Positions 26,019 through 33,082 of a stretch of 64,000 bases of DNA are shown here, piece after piece. The translations under genes were made by a program, and so were the position numbers. This DNA comes from Hymenobacter sediminis. GTDB lineage: Bacteria; Bacteroidota; Bacteroidia; Cytophagales; Hymenobacteraceae. The notes below the pieces were generated by a model that worked only from the letters and a program-made list of their open reading frames with translations, was not told where the DNA came from and did no database searches. The stretch covers positions 1,054,001-1,118,000 of the forward strand of contig NZ_QKNS01000001.1 of the NCBI RefSeq assembly GCF_003231285.1. Direction: 5' to 3'. The first letter of the stretch is position 1. Each line of letters begins with the position of its first letter.

Positions 26019-27056
26019 CTACAATCGAATGCGCGGGTCCGCCAGCCGATAAGCTCCATCTGCCAGCAACTGCGCCACAACGCGGGTCACGACGATGAGT
26101 ACTACTCCTCCCAGTAGCACAGGGTGGTCTTGGGTAGCAGCGGCTTCGGCCAAGAGCCTACCCATACCAGGTAGAGCAAACAGCACTTCCACCACTACGG
26201 CACCAGCTACCAGGTTCGGTAATAGCTCCGACAGTAGAGTAAGGGTAGGAAGAAAGGCATTTCGCAGGGCATGTCGCCAGATAACCTGCCGCTGGGAAGC
26301 GCCCTTAGCCCGCGCCGTTACAACATAGAGCTGCTGAAGTTCCTGCTGCAAAGCGCCATCCAGCTGGATGATGAGCGGTGGGGTACTAACCAAAACCAGG
26401 CTGAAAACTGGCAGCGCTAAGTAGTAAAGCTGCCGGCCCGGTAGCTGCCACCACGCAGTGGTTTCTTCCTCCGTACCTAAGCCAAACGAGGGAAACCAAT
26501 CCAGAAAATCAGGATTAGCGAATAGTAAAAGCAGGCCGGTAGCAATCAGAAATAGGGGAGCTGCCTGCAAGGCTTGTAGCGCGGTAAGCACGGCTGTGCG
26601 TCGGGGCGGGGAGGTTAGGTGCAGGCCTGTTGCTACCCCTAATCCAAGCCCAAGGCTTAGCAAGGCCGCTAGCACCGTTAAAGGCAATGTGTAGCGCAGT
26701 GCTTCTACCAACAATTCACTAACGGGGTTCTGGCTGCGGTAAGACAATCCCAAATCAGCGTGCAGCAGGCGGGAAGCCCACGCATGGTATTGATTGTGGA
26801 TGCCCTGCCATTGCCAGCCGGTAATAGGATGAAAGGAAACGTAGAAAAGCGGGCGGTCAAGGCCGGAGCGGTGCAGCAACTGTTGAGTTAGCTGCTCCCG
26901 CTCTGCCAACTGAAGCCGGGAATCGGCCTCCAGCGTAGCCTGGATGAAGCTGGTATTGTTACTGACAGCGCGGGTAAGCAGGAATAGAATGGACACAACC
27001 AGCCACGCCGCCACTATTGGTCTGCCAAGATAGCGCCACGCCGTTCGAGCTTTCAT
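26019..27056 (-). CDS. Oligopeptide-type ABC transporter permease (DppB/OppB-like)
   Basis: A 345-residue inner-membrane permease, the partner of the DppC-like protein. The N-terminal helix (about 12-28) is followed by a long periplasmic loop with QQLLHRSGLDRPLFYVSF and DLGLSYRSQNPVSELL, which match the OppB pattern. The EAA loop is VTARAKGASQRQVIWRHALRNAF near residue 235. It sits 5 nt after the binding-protein gene and 2 nt before the second permease gene, so the three are almost certainly one transcript. Confidence 0.87.
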   Translation of the reverse strand: MKARTAWRYLGRPIVAAWLVVSILFLLTRAVSNNTSFIQATLEADSRLQLAEREQLTQQLLHRSGLDRPLFYVSFHPITGWQWQGIHNQYHAWASRLLHADLGLSYRSQNPVSELLVEALRYTLPLTVLAALLSLGLGLGVATGLHLTSPPRRTAVLTALQALQAAPLFLIATGLLLLFANPDFLDWFPSFGLGTEEETTAWWQLPGRQLYYLALPVFSLVLVSTPPLIIQLDGALQQELQQLYVVTARAKGASQRQVIWRHALRNAFLPTLTLLSELLPNLVAGAVVVEVLFALPGMGRLLAEAAATQDHPVLLGGVVLIVVTRVVAQLLADGAYRLADPRIRL

Positions 27057-27061
27057 GAGCG

Positions 27062-28804
27062 TTATTGCAGGGACGCTTCGGTTGGGAGCTGAATCCGATG
27101 AGCTTCATAACCGGGCATCAACCCCGTGACGGGCAGTTCGCCCAGCCGGCGTGAGGCAGCTATGCGGTATTTGCTGAAGTACAGTACTGTGAATGGCCGT
27201 TCGTAGGCCATCACGAGTTGAAATTTGCGAAGCAGCCGAGCCTTTTGAGCAGGATCAGTCGCTACCACAATTTCTTCAATCAACTGATCGGTTAGGGGTG
27301 AAGAAAAGCCCGTCATGTTTCCAACCCCAATCCCTTGCGAATGAAGCAGGGGAGTGAAGTCATACGAAAACGGGTTTCCTGCCAAGTTCCGAATCGCTAG
27401 GTCAAACTGCCCGGCCCGTAGCTGCTGGCTTAGGCGCGACTGTTCAGCGGCTACAAGCTGCACGGGAATGCCCAGGGCTGCTGCCGCGCTTCTGAACTGT
27501 AGTGCTACGGTTTCAAAGCTTGGCTCGCCGGCCCTATAGCTAATCGTCAGCTGAAGGCGCTCGGGGGTGTTGCCAGTGCCAGGCCGTTGCCAGCTGCCAT
27601 CAGGCTGCCGCTGCCACTTAGCACGGCCAAGTAAGGTAGTGGCTTGGGTTGGGCTGAACGTGAGAAGCGGTAGGCTGTCGTGGTAATAGGCTTTAATGCG
27701 CGGGCTAATTAGTCCCACGCTGGGGGTTGCCACGCCCTGCTGAGTAGCCTTAATTAAGGCCGGAACATTAAGCAGATGACTCAACGCCTGACGCGTGAGT
27801 GCATCACGCAGCATGGGCCGGCGCACATTAAAGTTAACCGTCAGGAACTCGTACGAATCAGCGGTGTAGAAGCGCAGCTTTTCCTTATCGGATGCTGACT
27901 GCTGCAGCCGGCTAAACTGAGTTGCCGGCATCATAGCATACACGTCTAACTCGCCCCGACGCAGAGCCAAGGTGGCGGTAGCGGCGTCGGGAATTACTTG
28001 ATAGGTTAGCTGGCTTGGAAAGGCTTGCAGCTCCGCAGGAGGGGTAGGCAGGGTATCAGCCCACCAGTGCGCTTTACGCCGGAGGGTGAGGTAGCGCCCC
28101 GGTTGCCACGACTTTAGGGTGTAGGGCCCGCAGCCGGGTAGGCGTTCTGGATGGCGGGCAAGGTCGAGGGCAGCATAGCGCTGCACAAATTTTTGCACTG
28201 CAGGTTGAGTACCGCTCTTGCCAATGGCCGGAAGTGATACACTTCGTAACGAGCCTTGGGGGTCAAGCGCGTACTCAGGTAGAATTGAGAAGTCGCCGGA
28301 AATCTTAGCGCGGTCTGCCGACTGGCCCGCACACACCAGCGTAAACCGGCGCGGGTCCTGCTTATCTAGCTGAATGTCACGAATAAACCCAAAGGTGGCT
28401 TGGCTGCGCTCAATGGGTAGGCCCGGCGCATTCATCACCTTTAAGGTGAAGGCTACATCCTGAGCTAATATAGGACTGCCATTGTCCCAAGTAGCCTCTG
28501 GCCGCAGACGGTAGGTCACAAATTGCAACGAGTCGCCGAGGAGGCGTGTAACGGGCGCCGACTCAGCTAGCCATGGCACAATGTCCAGCATGGCCTCATT
28601 GCCACGTAACAAGCTACAATGTAGCAGGTTAGTAACCTCGAAAGAGCTAGGGTTATCAACGCGTAGCGGATCAAGGTTCTCGGGGTCCCGGGCCCAGTGG
28701 ATTCGGATATTTTCAGTAGTCGTGCCGGAGGAGGTGGGCGAGCAAGCGCTAAGGCCTACGCTCGCCCATACCAGCATAACCACACCAGAAAGTAATTGCT
28801 TCAT
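27062..28804 (-). CDS. Oligopeptide-type ABC transporter substrate-binding lipoprotein
   Basis: A 580-residue family-5 extracellular solute-binding protein. From ATG 28804 the signal is MKQLLSGVVMLVWASVGLSAC with lipobox LSAC, then a Ser/Thr linker. The body has IRIHWARDPENLDPLRV, RPEATWDNGSPILAQDVAFTLKVM and NFNVRRPMLRDALTRQALSHLLNV, all standard for this family. The ligand is expected to be a peptide but nickel or sugar binders also belong here. The 62-residue peptide gene lies 78 nt upstream on the same strand, so it may be the first cistron of the same transcript. A longer start at 28840 is less likely. Confidence 0.87.
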   Translation of the reverse strand: MKQLLSGVVMLVWASVGLSACSPTSSGTTTENIRIHWARDPENLDPLRVDNPSSFEVTNLLHCSLLRGNEAMLDIVPWLAESAPVTRLLGDSLQFVTYRLRPEATWDNGSPILAQDVAFTLKVMNAPGLPIERSQATFGFIRDIQLDKQDPRRFTLVCAGQSADRAKISGDFSILPEYALDPQGSLRSVSLPAIGKSGTQPAVQKFVQRYAALDLARHPERLPGCGPYTLKSWQPGRYLTLRRKAHWWADTLPTPPAELQAFPSQLTYQVIPDAATATLALRRGELDVYAMMPATQFSRLQQSASDKEKLRFYTADSYEFLTVNFNVRRPMLRDALTRQALSHLLNVPALIKATQQGVATPSVGLISPRIKAYYHDSLPLLTFSPTQATTLLGRAKWQRQPDGSWQRPGTGNTPERLQLTISYRAGEPSFETVALQFRSAAAALGIPVQLVAAEQSRLSQQLRAGQFDLAIRNLAGNPFSYDFTPLLHSQGIGVGNMTGFSSPLTDQLIEEIVVATDPAQKARLLRKFQLVMAYERPFTVLYFSKYRIAASRRLGELPVTGLMPGYEAHRIQLPTEASLQ

Positions 28805-28882
28805 GAACGGATAACCGCGCCATACGTTTACGCCAGGCAAGTTACCACGTTTAAACAGGAGCTAGGAATAAATAGGGTTAGA

Positions 28883-29071
28883 TTAATGGCCTTCGCCCCA
28901 GCCGCTGGTGCCATGATCAGCGGTAATATGTCCTTCGCCCCAACCGCTGGTGCCATGTCCATCAAGGGTAGCAGTTTGAGTAGTAGCAGTGCTCTGGTCT
29001 GCGGGGGTAGCGGAGAAAGAGGAAGAGAAGCTAGAAAGCTGGAGAAGGCTGAAGAGGAATAATTCGAACAT
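28883..29071 (-). CDS. Small peptide with duplicated HGTSGWGEGH tail
   Basis: A 62-residue peptide of unknown function. The N-terminal 20 residues are hydrophobic and Ser/Phe/Leu-rich (MFELFLFSLLQLSSFSSSFS) but lack the basic residues of a standard signal peptide. A Thr/Ala/Gln-rich spacer follows. The C-terminus has HGTSGWGEGH at residues 39-48 and again at 53-62, the second copy ending at the stop. The two 30-nt copies differ at two positions, both third-base Gly changes, which is evidence for translation. It lies 78 nt upstream of the importer operon on the same strand and is divergent from the 513-residue helical protein. A secreted propeptide or RiPP-like precursor is possible; no maturation enzyme is adjacent. 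Confidence 0.6.
   Translation of the reverse strand: MFELFLFSLLQLSSFSSSFSATPADQSTATTQTATLDGHGTSGWGEGHITADHGTSGWGEGH
28886..28960 (-). repeat. Two in-frame 33-nt repeats encoding xHGTSGWGEGH
   Basis: Copies at 28886-28918 and 28928-28960 repeat with a 42-nt period and encode the duplicated decapeptide plus one preceding residue. Differences inside the decapeptide codons are synonymous (GGT/GGC and GGA/GGC). Confidence 0.9.
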
Positions 29072-29439
29072 GGCCTGGATTTATTTGTGGTTCAAGTAAT
29101 TGACTGACACAAAAGTGGGCTCCAAACCATGTGACGTAAAGGAAAGAAAAGGTGTAAATGTGACGTCCTTTTCGGTGTATAACCCTTACAAAAAAGCCTC
29201 GGCAATAGCCCGCTTTACTTATCTAAAGCATAATAATGAGCTTGCGCCGAGTTGAACAGTTGGTCATTTATATCTTAAATGTGACATAATCAGTTATAAA
29301 AAGATCCAATTATACCACTACAAAGGAAGTCCAATACACAGGAGAGGTAAAGGCCATTATGCGTTGTTTTGTGACACCGATTTAAATAAGCTCGTATATT
29401 GCATAACCGCCTTTATAAGCTCAAAAACAAGAATTCGAT
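29072..29439. promoter_or_regulatory. Divergent control region with repeated TGTGAC
   Basis: This 368-bp lower-GC spacer separates the peptide gene from the helical-repeat gene. TGTGAC occurs on the plus strand at 29130, 29159, 29280 and 29370, with a fifth copy at 29469 just inside the rightward gene. The first two extend to TGTGACGT. GAAAAGG (29146-29152) pairs with CCTTTTC (29167-29173) around the second copy. No exact TAnnTTTG box is seen for either gene; CACTTTTG at 29110-29117 on the minus strand is one mismatch away. The pattern suggests operator sites, and no bound protein is known. Confidence 0.5.
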
Positions 29440-30981
29440 ATGGATGAATTAGTTACTCTAGTAAAAATTGTGACAGATCGTAGGTTGGCGGTTCTTCCTT
29501 TTCTAGATTTTTCGGCCCGCAAGTCCATGAACAAAGACTTGCAATTGGTTCGGATGCTAGAGCAGGAGCCCGGCCTTACGCAGAACAAGGTGATTAAGAA
29601 TCTCTATGGCAACACCGAGTCTAAAAGTCAGACAGCTTTCCGGCAGTTGAAATCGAGAGTGCAGCAGAAGTTGCTGAATCACTTATACTTCCTCGATCAT
29701 ACAGATATCCGGCACGTAGTTGCCCGGCGGCATGAGCAGCAATGCCTTGGGCTGCTGCACCAAGCCCGGATTCTGACCGGGGAAGGAGAGTACAAGCTAG
29801 CCGAAAAGCTCTACCGTAAAGCCCTGACTGTGGCCAGGGAAGCAGAGCTGACCCAGTATGCCGTGATGTGCGCCCGGATTCTGCGCAACCTGTACGCGGA
29901 GATGCGCAATCCTACCCGCTTCAAGGCCATGAACCAGGAGCTAACCAAGCTGCAGGAAAAGCTAACCCTGGAAGATGAGGCGGAGCAGGCATTTTTCGAG
30001 GTGAAGATGTTTGCAATCTACCGGGTGCGGTGGCGTCAGGCCCTAATCAAACAACTCCCTGATTATCTGGGAAAGTTGGAAAAGCTCCATAAGAAAGTAA
30101 ATAGTTACAATACCTTCTACTACCTCTATGTAACAAAGCTTACACGAGAGGAACTGGTAGGAAATTATCAGGAAATCATCCGGATTACAACCGACACAGA
30201 GAAGGCGCGCAAGCAGGGTAAAATCAATGAGAAGCGCTTCGATAAGCGCTTCAATAATTACATGAGCGTATATGCTCACCTACGCTGTAGGCAGGCAGAA
30301 CAGGGCTTGATTCTGGCGGAAGAGTATTTCAAGGATTTCCACTACTCCTCCGGCAACTGGTTTTACTACTTAGAAACCTACCTTTTGCTGGCCGCCCATG
30401 CCAAGCATTATGAGCAAGCGTATGATTTGCTGCAGCAGGCCCGCAAAAACCCGTACTATCGGAAACAGCGGGTAGCCGCTCAGCAGCGCTGGGAGCTGTA
30501 TGAGGCGTATATTCAATTTGTGCGCCCGGAGCAGTCGGCACTCAAAATGCGCCATTTTACCCAGTTTGTGCAGACCGTGCCCGACTACAGCCGCGACAAG
30601 CAGGGCTACAATGTGGCCATCTTGATTCTGCAGTTTCTGTACTATCTGCGTCGGCGCGATATTGAAGGGTTGCTGGCGCGTTTGGAGGGCTTGCGCAAGT
30701 ACGAGCAGCGTCACCTGCGCGACCCAGCTACGCTGCGAAGTCAGCTGTTTTTTCGGATGCTGCTGATGACCGTAAAGCAAAACTTCAAACCGGAAGCGTG
30801 TGAAAAAAAGGCTGCGCCCTTGCTGGAGCGACTGCGCGCCGCACCGCAGCCGGGCGAAGCCTACGGGGAGATAGAAATTATCCCTTACGAGGATTTGTGG
30901 GCGCTGGCGCTAGATATTCTGCGTCAGCTGGCGGCCGATCAGCAAGCTGAGGAGCAAGCTGTGCGAAACCAAGTGCTATAA
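29440..30981 (+). CDS. Large helical-repeat (TPR-like) protein, function unknown
   Basis: A 513-residue cytoplasmic protein with no signal peptide, almost wholly alpha-helical and rich in Leu, Gln, Arg and Tyr. The N-terminal 90 residues are basic (MNKDLQLVRMLEQEPGLTQN, then KSQTAFRQLKSRVQQKLLNHL) and could form a helical nucleic-acid or protein-binding domain. From about residue 95 there are TPR-like helical pairs, for example LLHQARILTGEGEYKLAEKLYRKALTVAREAEL and LLLAAHAKHYEQAYDLLQQARKN. No enzyme motif is seen. It is divergent from the small peptide and importer genes across a region with repeated TGTGAC, so a peptide-receptor or regulator role is possible but unproven. It ends in a strong terminator. 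Confidence 0.75.
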   Translation: MDELVTLVKIVTDRRLAVLPFLDFSARKSMNKDLQLVRMLEQEPGLTQNKVIKNLYGNTESKSQTAFRQLKSRVQQKLLNHLYFLDHTDIRHVVARRHEQQCLGLLHQARILTGEGEYKLAEKLYRKALTVAREAELTQYAVMCARILRNLYAEMRNPTRFKAMNQELTKLQEKLTLEDEAEQAFFEVKMFAIYRVRWRQALIKQLPDYLGKLEKLHKKVNSYNTFYYLYVTKLTREELVGNYQEIIRITTDTEKARKQGKINEKRFDKRFNNYMSVYAHLRCRQAEQGLILAEEYFKDFHYSSGNWFYYLETYLLLAAHAKHYEQAYDLLQQARKNPYYRKQRVAAQQRWELYEAYIQFVRPEQSALKMRHFTQFVQTVPDYSRDKQGYNVAILILQFLYYLRRRDIEGLLARLEGLRKYEQRHLRDPATLRSQLFFRMLLMTVKQNFKPEACEKKAAPLLERLRAAPQPGEAYGEIEIIPYEDLWALALDILRQLAADQQAEEQAVRNQVL

Positions 30982-31025
30982 ATGCGTCAGGCCCCAACTA
31001 CAAACGGTTGGGGCCTGACGCATTT
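30980..31025. terminator. Bidirectional terminator with 19-bp perfect stem
   Basis: AAATGCGTCAGGCCCCAAC pairs perfectly with its complement around an 8-nt loop. It overlaps the stop codon of the helical-repeat gene and ends 21 nt before the convergent gene's stop. Confidence 0.75.
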
Positions 31026-31045
31026 ATCACAGTCCTACTCAAGGG

Positions 31046-31519
31046 TTAGAGCTTCGGCTGCTTGGACGCTGAGAGGCTTCTATTGACAGTGGAGCTTACT
31101 TGTTTAGGCACAGAACCACTTTTCAGTGCATTTGCCGTGGTAGCCCGTTCGGGGAGGAGGGTAGGAGCCACCATAGCGGGCAGCACGCCAGGAGCTGCCG
31201 CGAGGTAGCGTTGGTACTGAGCTACCGAGAGCAGGGAGCTAAGCTGGGCAGTGTACTCCTGTCCAATCACGCGGAGCTTATTCTGGAGCATAGCCGGATC
31301 GTTGGCATACAGTTGCCGCATTTCTTCTTCCTGCGCTAGCCGAGCCTGGGTGAGGCGCCGAACAGGCAACAGGCGGGCATCATCGAGAATGACTACGGCG
31401 GCCAGTTGCTGGGTAGCGGCTAAGGCTTCTGTCTTGAAATCAGTTGGAGGAGCTGCCTGCGCAGTTCCGGCTAGCTGGCAGCCCAAAGCAAATACAATGA
31501 CGAAAAGCAGCTTTTTCAT
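31046..31519 (-). CDS. Predicted periplasmic helical protein, function unknown
   Basis: A 157-residue exported protein. The signal peptide is MKKLLFVIVFALGCQLAGTAQA, then APPTDFK. The mature part is helical and charged (RLTQARLAQEEEMRQLYAND, IGQEYTAQLSSLLSVAQYQRYLAA), resembling small Spy/CpxP-like or DUF4168-like periplasmic proteins in general shape only. A basic Ser-rich tail follows. It has a -7 box at 31585 and is convergent with the helical-repeat gene. No function can be assigned. Confidence 0.7.
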   Translation of the reverse strand: MKKLLFVIVFALGCQLAGTAQAAPPTDFKTEALAATQQLAAVVILDDARLLPVRRLTQARLAQEEEMRQLYANDPAMLQNKLRVIGQEYTAQLSSLLSVAQYQRYLAAAPGVLPAMVAPTLLPERATTANALKSGSVPKQVSSTVNRSLSASKQPKL

Positions 31520-31584
31520 GATGCAGAGGGGTAGAGGAGAAGTGAACCCAGCCTAGGCAGTGGGCTCACAGAAACTTTCTGCTG

Positions 31585-31592
31585 CAAAACTA
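31585..31592 (-). promoter_or_regulatory. Candidate -7 box (TAGTTTTG) for the periplasmic protein gene
   Basis: An exact TAnnTTTG match on the minus strand, 65 nt before ATG 31519. A -33 TTG is not evident. Confidence 0.42.
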
Positions 31593-31679
31593 AAAGCGGG
31601 TAAAGCCTACGGTTGTGCTTTTGGCTGAACCTGGGCGGTTGGGCGTCAAATCAGGGCAATAACCCGGCTAGCGAAAAGC

Positions 31680-32291
31680 TCAGGGCACTACCACTAGCAT
31701 CCGGCTTACGCAATGGCTAGTGGGGCAAGCATCGGGGCCGTTGCCGCGCAGGCTCATCCGGATAGGGTACTGGCCGGGGCGGCGGAAAGTGTGCTGCACG
31801 CGGCGGCCGTTAGTAACGTGGCCGTCGCGGAAGTCCCATAGCACCACTACGTTTTGACACAAGGGTAGCTGCGAATCGAGGGCGTCGAAGACGACGGGTT
31901 GGCCGACTTTCACCGTATCGGAGGGGGTAGGGCGAAAGTTGAGCACAATTTCCTTGGTGAAATCGACGGGGATAAGTTTTTCAGCGCGGCGCACTTCGCC
32001 GGTGGCTTCCTCCACTACATCGAGCTGCACAGTGTACAGCTTACGCTCCTGATAGCAGTGCGAGATGGTAGGGCCCGTCAGCTGGGTGCCGTCGCCCATA
32101 TGCCAGCGAAAGGTAAGGGGGCCGGCTCCGGGGTCCATAGCCCGGCTGGCATCTAGCTCCACGCACAACTCTACTACCCGCGGCAAGGGGCAATCCACGC
32201 TCAGAGTGTCGCCTGCTTCTTGGGCATAACTCACTCCTGCGGACATAAGCCAGCAGCTAAGAGTCAGGAAGGCAAGCAGGAAATAGCGCAA
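31680..32291 (-). CDS. Exported protein with two PKD-like domains
   Basis: A 203-residue secreted protein. The signal peptide is MRYFLLAFLTLSCWLMSAGV then SYA, cleaved before QEAGD. Two PKD-like beta-sandwich domains are visible: LTFRWHMGDGTQLTG with HCYQERKLYTVQL, and VVLWDFRDGHVTNGRRVQHTFRRPGQYPIRM. Paired Cys residues (C35/C43 and C187/C193 approximately) could form disulfides. There is no sorting domain at the C-terminus. It begins 21 nt after the LytTR regulator gene, suggesting it is in the same transcript and may be functionally linked to that signalling pair. Confidence 0.8.
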   Translation of the reverse strand: MRYFLLAFLTLSCWLMSAGVSYAQEAGDTLSVDCPLPRVVELCVELDASRAMDPGAGPLTFRWHMGDGTQLTGPTISHCYQERKLYTVQLDVVEEATGEVRRAEKLIPVDFTKEIVLNFRPTPSDTVKVGQPVVFDALDSQLPLCQNVVVLWDFRDGHVTNGRRVQHTFRRPGQYPIRMSLRGNGPDACPTSHCVSRMLVVVP

Positions 32292-32312
32292 GCTGAGGAG
32301 TAGAGAAAAGCC

Positions 32313-33041
32313 TTAAAATCTGTTCAGGCGCTGAAAAACCTCGCGCTGGTAGGTTTGCCCAATGGGAATGTGCTTATCGTTAATGACCACAGTATTGTCT
32401 TCGATGCTTTGCACCCGCTTCAGGTTAACAATAAAGGAGCGGTGCACGCGCACAAACAATGTAGAAGGAAACTTTTCTTCCACGGCCCGCATGGTGCTGT
32501 ACACAATGAGCTTGCTTTTACCCGTCACGATGTGGACGTAGTCACCGAGGGCCTCTACGTAGCGAACCTCGTCGAACAGCACTTTCACCAATTTGCTGTC
32601 CACTTTCACGAAGGTGAACTCCGTGTTAGTAGGCGCTTCAATGGTATCGAGAGCGGGGTTGAGGTGTGCTTCGTGGGTAGTGAGGGCCTTTTGGGCGGCT
32701 TGCAGAAAGCGTGCGTAGCTGATGGGCTTCACCACGTAGTCGAGCACTTCGTACTCAAAGGCTTCCACGGCGTAGCTCTTACTGCTGGTAATGAGGATAA
32801 CGAGAGGCGGGTTCTGTAAGGTGCGCAGCAAATCCAGGCCCGACATCAGGGGCATTTCCACGTCCAGAAACAGCAGGTCGATGGGTTGGGTCCGGAGCGC
32901 TTCGGCGGCAGAAATGGCACTGCTGTGGCTGCCGGCATGCACCAGGAAGGGCGTACTGGCTATGCAGTTCTCAACAATCTGCAGGGCGAGCGGGTCGTCA
33001 TCAACAACTAGGCAGCGCAGGGTGGTAGCAGTTTCAGCCAT
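32313..33041 (-). CDS. LytTR-family response regulator
   Basis: A 242-residue two-component response regulator. The receiver domain has the acidic pocket VVDDD (about residues 12-16), phospho-acceptor Asp60 in LLFLDVEMP, and Lys in VVKPIS. The LytTR DNA-binding domain (about residues 145-242) has FTFVKVDSKLVKVLFDEVRYVEALGDYVHI and LFVRVHRSFIVNLKRVQSIE. ATG 33041 is preferred over the TTG at 33062, which adds seven residues. It starts 41 nt after the hybrid-kinase gene and probably responds to that kinase. The PKD protein gene follows. Confidence 0.92.
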   Translation of the reverse strand: MAETATTLRCLVVDDDPLALQIVENCIASTPFLVHAGSHSSAISAAEALRTQPIDLLFLDVEMPLMSGLDLLRTLQNPPLVILITSSKSYAVEAFEYEVLDYVVKPISYARFLQAAQKALTTHEAHLNPALDTIEAPTNTEFTFVKVDSKLVKVLFDEVRYVEALGDYVHIVTGKSKLIVYSTMRAVEEKFPSTLFVRVHRSFIVNLKRVQSIEDNTVVINDKHIPIGQTYQREVFQRLNRF

Positions 33042-33082
33042 AACTTCAAAGGTACAGGTCAACCCGGAAAAAGCCTATACGG

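Noticed and set aside
29130..29168. CRP-type binding site
   Set aside because: TGTGA half-sites are present, but no TCACA partner lies at the required spacing, so I describe them only as repeated hexamers.
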